DNA of 5,484 nucleotides from Chloroflexota bacterium. Its GTDB lineage: Bacteria; Chloroflexota; Dehalococcoidia; UBA2247; RBG-13-53-26. This document shows positions 1 through 5,484 of the stretch, piece after piece. A program made the translations under genes and the position numbers. A model generated the notes under the pieces. That model did no database searches, had not been told where the DNA came from, and was given only the letters and a program-made list of their open reading frames with translations. The stretch is taken from positions 1 to 5,484 of the forward strand of contig JAFNFZ010000205.1 in assembly GCA_017885485.1 (NCBI GenBank), written 5' to 3'. How positions within the stretch are numbered: position 1 is the first letter of the stretch; the number at the start of each line of letters is the position of its first letter.

Positions 1-1
1 G

Positions 2-1507
2 GGTCTGGAATTCATCTACGAGAAGAGTCTCTACCCGGAGTTGGAGTATGTCTTCAAGCATGTCCTCACCCAGGAGGTGGCCTACAACTCTCTGCTGCTC
101 AAGAGACGGAAGCAGATCCACGAGAAGATAGGGAAGGCCATCGAGGAGCTCTACCCTGACAAGCTGGAGGAGTTCTGCGAGGCCCTGGCCCACCATTACT
201 CTGCGGCGGAGGACTGGGAGAAAGCCTTCCACTATCTGAGGCTTTCTGGGCAGAAGGCAGCACTGAACTTCTCCCTCTGGGAAGCCCTGGGCTACTACAA
301 ACAGGCTCTTAGCGTACTTGATAACCTACCGCCTACTGAGCATGACAGAAGATCTAGCGTTGAAGTTCGCCTTCTGATGGATTTTCCCATGTTCGGCCTA
401 GGTTTTCCGGGCGACTCAGTGGAGATCCTGCAGGAGGGGGAACGGCTGTCCCGAGAACTCGGGGACGAGAGAAGCCTGGCCAACTTCCAGACCATCCTGA
501 GCTGCTGCTTCTCAGCCAAGGGACGATCCTCCGAAGGGCTGAGGTGTGCTGAGGCTGCACTGAAACAAGCGGAGGACATGCAGGACATTGACATGATGGT
601 GGCCAGCTCATTCGAGGTATGCGTAAACGCCGTTGTCGGTGGTCAGTTCCGAAGGGTAGGTGAGGTTGCTCCCCCGGCTGTTGCCGTGCTTGAGAAAGCC
701 CACAGGGAGTCGGATTTCTTCGGCCGGCCGTTCAATACCTATTCAGCCCTTCTCGGAGTCCATGGATCGGCATTAGGGTTCCAGGGGCATTTCAGGGAAG
801 CGGAGGACCTGTGTCGAAGGGCCGTTGTATTTGCGCGAGGCATCGAACACCCCTATAGCATAGCTATGGCAGAAGCCTACTACGGTGGTGTGTTTGCCGC
901 CAAGGGTGATGGAGGATGCGCCCGCGAGCACTTCCACGAAGCACTCAAACATTGCGAGGCGACGCAATGCGTGCATGTCATGGGCAGCACCTGCAGCGGA
1001 TTGGGCTTTGCCTGTATCTTCGTGGGGGACATGGAGGCAGCTCGAAGGCATCTGGAACGAGCCGTCAAGATCCACACGGAGGCGGGGATACCATCCATGC
1101 TGCCAACCGCGTATGTCGGCCTGACTATGGTTCATCTTTTCTCAGGTGATCTCAAGAATGCGCAAAGGAGTGCCGAAGAGGCCCTGGGGTTGAGCCAAAG
1201 GAACGGGGAGAGGGGTGCAGAGTGTCTTTCAAGGCTTATGCTGGGAGCGGTGCTGGGTGCGGCCGATAGCTCACAGGGCGCAGTAGCAGAGGAGCACATA
1301 CTCCGCGCAATCAAGATCGCGGAGGAAATCGCAGCCGCACCGTATTGCACGCTGGGTCACATGTTCCTCGGACAGCACTATGCTGGCAGCGGCCAGAAGG
1401 AGAAGGCCCTACAACACTTGACGGAAGCTGTGGCGATGTCCGAGGAGATGGGCATGGATTTCTGGCTGACGATGGCCCAGAGTTCTCTGGACAGCCTGTC
1501 AAAGTGA
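2..1507 (+). CDS. AAA/adenylate-cyclase-type regulator, C-terminal TPR region (5' truncated by window edge)
   Basis: The frame is open from the left edge to a TGA at 1505-1507, giving 501 visible residues. It begins inside the gene: the first residues read GLEFIYEKSLYPELEYVFKH, followed by VLTQEVAYNSLL. This is the characteristic junction between the AAA-type ATPase/helical part and the TPR part in the large bacterial proteins that carry an N-terminal nucleotide-cyclase domain, an ATPase domain and a C-terminal tetratricopeptide array. A TTG at nt 41 is therefore not a real start. Degenerate TPR units follow at about residues 250-279, 292-318, 332-359, 371-398, 413-443 and 453-481, with typical G-x-x-x-A-x-x-x-x-x-x-A-L spacing (for example GDMEAARRHLERAVKI). 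The last unit ends with EEMGMDFWL, a common C-terminal signature of this family. No signal peptide or membrane segment is visible. TPRs mediate protein-protein contacts; the signal sensed is unknown. The cyclase and ATPase domains are inferred from family architecture and are not in the window. Confidence 0.85.
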   Translation, partial: GLEFIYEKSLYPELEYVFKHVLTQEVAYNSLLLKRRKQIHEKIGKAIEELYPDKLEEFCEALAHHYSAAEDWEKAFHYLRLSGQKAALNFSLWEALGYYKQALSVLDNLPPTEHDRRSSVEVRLLMDFPMFGLGFPGDSVEILQEGERLSRELGDERSLANFQTILSCCFSAKGRSSEGLRCAEAALKQAEDMQDIDMMVASSFEVCVNAVVGGQFRRVGEVAPPAVAVLEKAHRESDFFGRPFNTYSALLGVHGSALGFQGHFREAEDLCRRAVVFARGIEHPYSIAMAEAYYGGVFAAKGDGGCAREHFHEALKHCEATQCVHVMGSTCSGLGFACIFVGDMEAARRHLERAVKIHTEAGIPSMLPTAYVGLTMVHLFSGDLKNAQRSAEEALGLSQRNGERGAECLSRLMLGAVLGAADSSQGAVAEEHILRAIKIAEEIAAAPYCTLGHMFLGQHYAGSGQKEKALQHLTEAVAMSEEMGMDFWLTMAQSSLDSLSK

Positions 1508-1638
1508 GTATGTTGACGCGGTCCGCCAGCCTCGGAGGTTCACAGGAAGGGAAGAAAGCCCAGACGATGTTCCGGGAGATGGTCATGGAATACTGTCTGG
1601 ACAGGACGGAGAAGGCGCTGGAGAAGCTGAGGGACTGA
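1504..1638 (+). pseudogene. Out-of-frame remnant of a second TPR-protein C-terminus
   Basis: Directly after the TPR gene, in a different reading frame, nt 1504-1638 translate to a 44-residue tail ending at TGA 1636-1638. It contains GKKAQTMFREMVMEYCLDRTEKALEKL, quoted here as GKKAQTMFREMVMEY then CLDRTEKALEKL. This resembles the C-terminal signature of the same protein family (K-A-x-x-x-F-x-E-M-G-M-x-x-W-L-x-R-x-x-x-x-L). It also aligns without gaps to the end of the upstream gene: nt 1572-1638 match nt 1441-1507 at about 42 of 67 positions by hand count, and both stretches finish on TGA. There is no separate start or ribosome binding site. I read it as leftover from a paralogous tail (recombination or partial duplication) or as a frameshifted original C-terminus. 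The call rests on a short match and is tentative. Confidence 0.4.
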
Positions 1639-1747
1639 ACCAGAGAAGGCTCTCCAGGACCAACAATGATTGTTTATACTCAATACCAGTGCTGACCAGG
1701 GGAAAGTGGATGCTGGGGCGGCAACGCGCTTCGGGACTCAGTGCCAG
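1639..1747. other. Intergenic region before the small zinc-binding gene
   Basis: About 110 nt with no coding support. A TATACT at 1675-1680 could serve as a -10 element for the downstream small gene, but there is no recognisable -35 at 16-18 nt spacing and no TGn extension, so I do not call a promoter. The short inverted repeat AGAG-AAGG-CTCT (1643-1654) is too weak for a terminator. Confidence 0.4.
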
Positions 1748-1755
1748 AGAGGAGG
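1748..1755 (+). promoter_or_regulatory. Shine-Dalgarno site that fixes the start of the small zinc-binding gene
   Basis: AGAGGAGG lies 6 nt upstream of the ATG at 1762. It selects that ATG over the in-frame GTG at 1741, which the site would otherwise lie inside. Confidence 0.8.
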
Positions 1756-1761
1756 ATCAGA

Positions 1762-1935
1762 ATGGCAAAGGTGATGATCAAGTGCCCTGAAACTGGGAAG
1801 CTGGTGTCCGCAGGCATCTGGGTGGACAAGTCAACCTTCGAGAAGGCCCAGATGCCGGAGAACACCCTGGGCCACTGCCCTGCTTGCGGGAAGAAGCACA
1901 CCTGGACGAAGAATGACGCCATCCTGGAGGGTTGA
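1762..1935 (+). CDS. Small putative zinc-binding protein (57 aa)
   Basis: The protein starts MAKVMIKCPETGK and ends at TGA 1933-1935. Visible potential metal ligands are Cys8 (KCPETGK), Cys39 and Cys42 (HCPACGK) and His46 (KKHTW), with His38 beside the CxxC. This gives one CPxC knuckle plus a Cys and a His, so a small treble-clef or zinc-ribbon-like fold is plausible. Proteins beginning with this KCPETGK motif and ending with a CxxCGKxHxW-type motif occur widely in bacteria as uncharacterised short proteins; I know of no assigned function. The ATG at 1762 is chosen because AGAGGAGG lies 6 nt upstream; starting at the in-frame GTG 1741 would add seven residues (MPERRIR) that are unlikely to be translated. 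It is monocistronic in this window: the next gene is convergent, with 29 nt between the two stops. No signal peptide or membrane segment is present, so it is probably cytosolic. Confidence 0.8.
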   Translation: MAKVMIKCPETGKLVSAGIWVDKSTFEKAQMPENTLGHCPACGKKHTWTKNDAILEG

Positions 1936-1964
1936 CTGCTGTCTCGGCCAGCTCCTGACCATAC

Positions 1965-2831
1965 TTAGACCAGCCCGGCCTTCCTCCGCTCTCTGTATCT
2001 CCGTACAGCGCCCACGGCGGGCACAAGGAAGAGGATGATCAGCAGGAACTGAAACAGGGCGACTGTCAACAAGCGGGCCACCGTCAAATCCCCTCTCGCC
2101 AGGAGGATGAGAAAGCCTGCCAGCACAGTTAGAAACAAGTATGGTGCCGGGTGAAGGACGACATCGATAGGAAACTCCGCGTGCTTGCGCAATCCCATGT
2201 CCACGTGAACCTGGTTCTCCAGTTGGTAGATGGTGGGGGATTTGTATGCTTCCGGGAGGCGGGTCTTGTCAACCCCGAGGACAGCCTCCGAGGCCCAGGC
2301 GATGAAGAGAGCCCTCTTCCAGCGAAAGCCGAACCTGACTACAACGGCATAAACGAGCAGCATGAGAAACGGAAAGGTGTTGAGGGCCAAATACAGCAGC
2401 CCAGTTTGCAGCTGACGGAAGGCAGGATTGAGCGCAATCAAGATCCATGAAAGGGCAAACGCCATCGGTGGTATGTACCGAACGGGTCCTAACGACCGAC
2501 TCCCGCCGGCGACCATGCCCTCGGCATAGGCAAGAGACCTCAAGCACTCATCCAGTCGGCGTATGTCATCACCCGATTCCTCCGCCATCATCAGCCTCTT
2601 GGGCCTGAGGAATCGGCCCATCTCAGACGCCCTGGCACTCACGTGGGTTTCCACAAACAATCTGACAATTGGCCGGATGGAGAATCCCCACCACCAATCC
2701 CGTATCCACCGCAGGGGAGCAAGCACAAACCAAAGGTGAGCCCCGGACGGCGGCCGGCGGTGAAGGTGCGTGGCAGGACCGGAGCCAACCTGCTCAATGA
2801 TAGCGGCATACGCGCTGAGCAAAGCGGGCAA
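1965..2831 (-). CDS. Unrecognised multi-pass membrane protein (about 288 aa, start uncertain)
   Basis: I do not recognise the family. The N-terminal third (about 1-115) is basic and soluble, with an aromatic stretch around residues 33-60 (LWFVLAPLRWIRDWWWGF) and a charged segment (RLDECLRSLAYAEG) before the membrane part. Four hydrophobic segments follow at roughly 117-136, 144-166, 229-246 and 251-275, in two hairpins separated by a soluble loop of about 60 residues (containing WASEAVLGVDKTRLPEAYKS). The C-terminus is strongly basic (RRYRERRKAGLV), which by the positive-inside rule suggests a cytoplasmic tail. It ends in TAA. The listed start is TTG at 2831, the first ATG/GTG/TTG in the frame, but it has no convincing Shine-Dalgarno and the frame stays open upstream to a TGA at about 2911. 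An N-terminal extension from a different frame is possible (see the G-run finding). Coding status is supported by the long hydrophobic pattern. Confidence 0.7.
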   Translation of the reverse strand: MPALLSAYAAIIEQVGSGPATHLHRRPPSGAHLWFVLAPLRWIRDWWWGFSIRPIVRLFVETHVSARASEMGRFLRPKRLMMAEESGDDIRRLDECLRSLAYAEGMVAGGSRSLGPVRYIPPMAFALSWILIALNPAFRQLQTGLLYLALNTFPFLMLLVYAVVVRFGFRWKRALFIAWASEAVLGVDKTRLPEAYKSPTIYQLENQVHVDMGLRKHAEFPIDVVLHPAPYLFLTVLAGFLILLARGDLTVARLLTVALFQFLLIILFLVPAVGAVRRYRERRKAGLV

Positions 2832-2903
2832 GCTCTTGCTCAGTCGATGAGCGTCGACGCTCTCCCCCTTCGACCGAGGCGCTGTGCCTCCATTTCCGGC
2901 GAC

Positions 2904-2912
2904 ATTATATCA
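2904..2912 (-). promoter_or_regulatory. Candidate extended -10 promoter for the membrane protein gene
   Basis: On the minus strand the sequence reads TGATATAAT, a perfect consensus TATAAT (2904-2909) with the TGn extension. No good -35 hexamer lies 17 nt upstream, as is usual for extended -10 promoters. The gene on that strand begins about 70 nt downstream (or closer if its true N-terminus is upstream). The site lies in the 151-nt gap after the hydrolase stop, so the membrane gene would be transcribed separately from nrdJ. Confidence 0.45.
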
Positions 2913-2920
2913 CTCCAGGA

Positions 2921-2937
2921 CAGCGTTGGGGACGCTG
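2921..2937. repeat. Perfect inverted repeat upstream of the candidate -10
   Basis: CAGCGT-TGGGG-ACGCTG is a 6-bp perfect stem with a 5-nt loop. It covers where the -35 region would be for the minus-strand TATAAT. No T-run follows on either strand, so it is not a standard intrinsic terminator. It could be a small operator or chance; six base pairs is weak evidence. Confidence 0.3.
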
Positions 2938-2982
2938 ACTGTGACGCTCAACAATGGGACGTGTCACTCTCCTGGTGAGGAA

Positions 2983-3522
2983 TCAGAGAGCCTCAATGAC
3001 ATCCGTGACGGACGGCTTGACTATGCGCAATCGCCCCAGCACCTTCAAGGCAGATTCGTGGTCCTCAGGGGATGGCGAGGCACAGCAATCTGCCGGGATG
3101 ATTACATCATAACCCAACTCAACAGCATCAAAGGCAGTCTTGAGGACGCAGGCCCAGGTGGCAACACCAGTGATAATGAGCAGCTTGATACCTCTTTGCC
3201 GCAGCGTGAAATCGAGGTCGGTGGCGAAGAAGGCACTTAGCATCCTCTTTTCGACTATCACATCAGTCGGCCCTGGATCCAGTTCATGTATGACCTTGAC
3301 GCCTTCAGTGCCACGGATGGTGCGTACCGGGTGGCCACTCCTGGTGAAGATGAAGTCGTCCGGATACCGGCTATCACACGCAAAGATGACCAGAATGCCT
3401 TTGGCCCTGGCTTCCTTCAAGAGAAGCTGAATGTTGGGCACAATGCCCTGACAGAAGCGGCCAACGTTGTCCTTCTGCACGTCCACGACGACTACCGCCT
3501 TCTGCTGCGGAGTCAATTCCAC
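2983..3522 (-). CDS. Isochorismatase-family cysteine hydrolase (179 aa)
   Basis: This is a full-length single-domain member of the isochorismatase-like superfamily, whose members hydrolyse amides or ethers (nicotinamidase, N-carbamoylsarcosine amidase, isochorismatase and others). The N-terminal strand AVVVVDVQKD carries the expected Asp14. Lys92 sits in VIVEKRMLSAFFATDLD. Cys125 follows the conserved TGVAT turn in TGVATWACV, where the Val-Ala bond is typically cis. The Asp-Lys-Cys triad is thus intact. The substrate cannot be assigned: residues after the GVAT turn are WA rather than the commoner N-V/I, and an unusual Cys-Cys pair (146-147) follows in PADCCAS. The start is GTG at 3522, with AAGGAAGG 7 nt upstream; the stop is TGA. 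It lies 33 nt downstream of nrdJ on the same strand and in the same frame, so it is probably co-transcribed. No signal peptide; cytosolic. Confidence 0.9.
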   Translation of the reverse strand: MELTPQQKAVVVVDVQKDNVGRFCQGIVPNIQLLLKEARAKGILVIFACDSRYPDDFIFTRSGHPVRTIRGTEGVKVIHELDPGPTDVIVEKRMLSAFFATDLDFTLRQRGIKLLIITGVATWACVLKTAFDAVELGYDVIIPADCCASPSPEDHESALKVLGRLRIVKPSVTDVIEAL

Positions 3523-3529
3523 GGAAACA

Positions 3530-3537
3530 CCTTCCTT
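3530..3537 (-). promoter_or_regulatory. Shine-Dalgarno for the hydrolase gene
   Basis: AAGGAAGG on the minus strand lies 7 nt before the GTG at 3522. It supports independent initiation of the hydrolase and the choice of the GTG start, and argues that nrdJ and the hydrolase are separate proteins even though they share a reading frame. Confidence 0.7.
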
Positions 3538-3555
3538 CTGAATGACGGAGTAACT

Positions 3556-5391
3556 CTACCCGCATTTGGTGTAGCCACAACTGCGGCAGAGGAAGCAGCC
3601 CTCCTGATAGACCAGCAGGTTGCCGCAGTCGGGACACTGGCCGGCAACATTCCTGACAACGGAGTTCTCCGCCACAGGCTTGTCCAGAGGCTCCTCGACT
3701 TCCTTCTCCAGGACGCTGGCAATGGCGTCCGGACACGACAGGACAGCGTGCCCCTCCTCCCAAGCAATCGACGGGCAGCGGATGCCCCTCAGATGCTTGA
3801 CAACGGCATCCACGCCAACACCGGACCGCAGCGACAGCGAGATGAGACGGCAAATGGCTTCGAGCTGTGCGGAGGCGCAGCCACCCGCCTTGCCCAGCGT
3901 GGAGAAGACCTCGCAGATGCCCTTCTCGTCTCTGTTGACCGTGACGTAGATGTGACCGCAGCCGGTGGATACCCTCTCAGTGCGCCCGCTGGTAACACGC
4001 GGTCGCTTGCGCGGGGCGCGGCCTGCAGGTGCGAGCTCTTTCTCTTCCTTCTCCTGGACAGCCGTATCCTCGCGACTGACGCTCAACACCTGGCTATCCT
4101 TGCTCCGATCGCGATAGATGGTGATACCTTTGCACCCCAGCTCATAGGCCAGCCGAAAGACCCTGGCCACGTCCTCCTTGGTGGCGTCATGAGGGAAGTT
4201 GACCGTCTTAGAGACAGCGTTGTCAGTATGCTTCTGGAAGGCGGCCTGGGTCTTCACATGCCACTCCGGCGTGATGTCGTGGGCAGTCACGAAAACCTGC
4301 TGTACCCACTGGGGCACTTTGTCCATATCGCGAGCGCTTCCCCGGGTGGCCAACTCCTTCATCAGGTCTTCGTCGTAGAACCCCTCCTTCCGAGCGACCT
4401 CTTCAAAGTAGGGGTTGATCTCCAGCAACCGCTCCCCCTCAAGGATAGTGCGGATATATGAGAGAGCGAAGAGGGGCTCGATGCCGCTGGAGCAGCCGGC
4501 GATGATGCTGAGCGTGCCTGTGGGAGCAATGGTGGTACGGGCGGCATTCCTGAGCTTGGGACCGCCGGGAACGTCATAGATGCTGCCTTCAAAGGCAGGG
4601 AAGGGGCCTCTCTTCTCGGCCAACTCCGCCGAGGCAGCGGTGGCTTCCCTGGTGATGAAACTCATCACGCTTTCGGCGACCTCCAACGCCTTGTCGGAGT
4701 CATAGGGTATGCCCAGGCAGACCAGGGCATCAGCGAAGCCCATTAGTCCAAGGCCCACTTTCCTGGTGGTCCTGGTCATCTTCTCTATCTGGGGACTGGG
4801 GAACTTGTTCACTTCAATGGTATTGTCCAGGAACCTTACCGCCAGCCGGATGGTCCTGGCCAGCTTATCATAGTCAATCTCCGTCATGCCGCCCCGTTCG
4901 CGGAGCATTCTGGCCAGATTGATGGAGCCCAGGTTGCACGACTCATAGGGAAGCAGGGGCTGCTCGCCACAGGGGTTGGTGCTCTCGATCATTCCCAGCT
5001 TGGGAGTGGGATTGTCCCGGTTGATGCGGTCGATGAAGACGATGCCCGGATCACCCGTTCTCCAGGCCATATCCACTATCTGGTCGAAGACCTCCCTGGC
5101 ATTGAGATGTCCGTCAGCCTGCCCGGTATGAGGATTGATGAGATCATAGTCGCGCCCCTCGTCCACCGCTTGCATGAAGCCCTCTGTCATAGCCACAGAG
5201 AGATTGAAGTTGCTGAAGGCCTTCCCCTTCTCCTTGGCACAGATGAACTTGAGGATATCGGGGTGATCGATGCTGAGGATAGCCATGTTGGCGCCCCGAC
5301 GCATGCCGCCCTGCTTGATGACATCGGTGGCAATATCAAAGACGCGCAAGAAAGAGACGGGGCCACTGGCAATGCCACCGGTGGAGCCCAC
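3556..5391 (-). CDS. nrdJ: Adenosylcobalamin-dependent class II ribonucleotide reductase, main downstream part
   Basis: The enzyme reduces ribonucleotides to deoxyribonucleotides using a B12-derived thiyl radical, without oxygen. Numbering from GTG 5391, the 611 residues contain the NPCGE active-site motif with Asn139, Cys141 (thiyl radical) and Glu143, and Cys152 in ESCNLGSINLA (one of the redox pair). The APTGTLSIIAGCSSGIEP loop is at about 289-306. A variable charged linker (about 440-468) leads to a TSCPD-type domain (about 469-540), then a zinc ribbon with Cys586, Cys589, Cys602 and Cys605. The canonical C-terminus CGYTKCG supplies the tail cysteine (Cys610). The stop is TAG at 3556-3558. 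GTG 5391 is only the first start codon after an in-frame TAG: it has no Shine-Dalgarno and lies inside a conserved block, so it is unlikely to be the native start. A product starting there would lack the N-terminal domain and, by family knowledge, the partner redox cysteine. Homology continues upstream of the TAG, described as a separate entry. Confidence 0.93.
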   Translation of the reverse strand: MGSTGGIASGPVSFLRVFDIATDVIKQGGMRRGANMAILSIDHPDILKFICAKEKGKAFSNFNLSVAMTEGFMQAVDEGRDYDLINPHTGQADGHLNAREVFDQIVDMAWRTGDPGIVFIDRINRDNPTPKLGMIESTNPCGEQPLLPYESCNLGSINLARMLRERGGMTEIDYDKLARTIRLAVRFLDNTIEVNKFPSPQIEKMTRTTRKVGLGLMGFADALVCLGIPYDSDKALEVAESVMSFITREATAASAELAEKRGPFPAFEGSIYDVPGGPKLRNAARTTIAPTGTLSIIAGCSSGIEPLFALSYIRTILEGERLLEINPYFEEVARKEGFYDEDLMKELATRGSARDMDKVPQWVQQVFVTAHDITPEWHVKTQAAFQKHTDNAVSKTVNFPHDATKEDVARVFRLAYELGCKGITIYRDRSKDSQVLSVSREDTAVQEKEEKELAPAGRAPRKRPRVTSGRTERVSTGCGHIYVTVNRDEKGICEVFSTLGKAGGCASAQLEAICRLISLSLRSGVGVDAVVKHLRGIRCPSIAWEEGHAVLSCPDAIASVLEKEVEEPLDKPVAENSVVRNVAGQCPDCGNLLVYQEGCFLCRSCGYTKCG

Positions 5392-5400
5392 CCGGTCGCT

Positions 5401-5484
5401 CTACGGTCTGAGCCTGGAGAAGGAGACGCCGGTGCCACAGCCACTCTTGTGAATGAGGGCCGTCTGCTTCACCGCCTCGAAGAT
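5401..5484 (-). CDS. nrdJ: nrdJ upstream part, ending at an in-frame TAG (5' end beyond window)
   Basis: Reading leftward from the window edge on the minus strand, 27 codons are open and in the same frame as the main nrdJ part: IFEAVKQTALIHKSGCGTGV then SFSRLRP, then TAG at 5401-5403. This matches the conserved class II reductase block normally reading SGGGTGFSFSRLRPKGD-x-V-x-STGG. After the TAG the frame continues S-D-R-V-GSTGGIASGPVSF with no residue missing, so the TAG replaces the residue that is usually Lys (or similar) after RLRP. One base change (AAG to TAG) would explain it. The third residue of the glycine loop is Cys (SGCGTG) instead of the usual Gly. The rest of the N-terminal region, roughly 150-200 residues by family length, is off the right edge. 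Whether this is a pseudogene, a recoded gene or a sequence error cannot be told from the window. Confidence 0.85.
   Translation of the reverse strand: MFEAVKQTALIHKSGCGTGVSFSRLRP

Noticed and set aside
1345..1503. Plus-strand frame upstream of the C-terminal echo, overlapping the TPR gene
   Set aside because: This part is the shadow of the TPR frame; only the section after 1504 shows family resemblance.
2921..2937. Inverted repeat as an intrinsic terminator for the nrdJ-hydrolase transcript
   Set aside because: Only six base pairs and no T-run on the minus strand after it.
2643..2978. Plus-strand open frame opposite the membrane gene and its upstream gap
   Set aside because: Proline/arginine-rich composition without a domain or ribosome binding site; the opposite strand has the hydrophobic pattern of a real membrane protein.
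3286..4461. Long plus-strand open frame (391 codons) antisense to nrdJ and the hydrolase
   Set aside because: It overlaps strongly conserved, motif-bearing minus-strand genes and shows no recognisable domain. Long antisense frames are common opposite GC-rich genes.
5389..5391. GTG as a genuine restart codon making a split two-gene reductase
   Set aside because: No Shine-Dalgarno, and it lies within a conserved block with no gap in homology; the product would lack the N-terminal domain.
5377..5403. Intein or intron insertion point at the nrdJ interruption
   Set aside because: Class II reductases often host inteins, but here conserved residues are contiguous across the TAG with no inserted sequence.

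Overview
The window is bacterial, moderately GC-rich and gene-dense. It carries two rightward genes on the left and three leftward genes on the right, with the two groups converging near nt 1936-1964. The gene set is a cyclase-type AAA/TPR signalling protein, an adenosylcobalamin-dependent (class II) ribonucleotide reductase with a TSCPD domain and C-terminal zinc ribbon, and a small zinc-binding protein. This combination would fit Chloroflexota (Dehalococcoidia-like) or a similar environmental lineage, but that placement is inferred from gene content only and is weak.

Layout. Nt 2-1507 (+): C-terminal part of a large TPR regulator whose N-terminus lies off the left edge. Nt 1504-1638 (+): a short out-of-frame tail that looks like a second, decayed copy of that family's C-terminus. 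Nt 1762-1935 (+): a 57-residue putative zinc-binding protein with a clear Shine-Dalgarno. Nt 1965-2831 (-): an unrecognised membrane protein with about four membrane spans; its 5' end may be frameshifted, and an extended -10 promoter lies upstream. Nt 2983-3522 (-): an isochorismatase-fold cysteine hydrolase with an intact Asp-Lys-Cys triad. Nt 3556-5484 (-): nrdJ, running off the right edge.

The most notable observation is that nrdJ is interrupted by an in-frame TAG (5401-5403, minus strand). It sits inside a highly conserved stretch (SFSRLRP-TAG-SDRVGSTGG), exactly where homologues usually have a lysine or similar residue. Homology continues in the same frame on both sides with no gap, and the downstream 600 codons are intact with all visible catalytic and redox residues. 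A point mutation, a sequencing error or a recoded/read-through amber codon would each explain it; the window alone cannot decide. The gene's own terminal stop is also TAG, and the hydrolase follows 33 nt later in the same reading frame.

Functional links: nrdJ and the hydrolase are probably co-transcribed (33-nt gap, same strand). I see no metabolic reason for the pairing. The other genes have no evident functional connection. No RNA genes, mobile elements, CRISPR arrays or convincing intrinsic terminators were seen.
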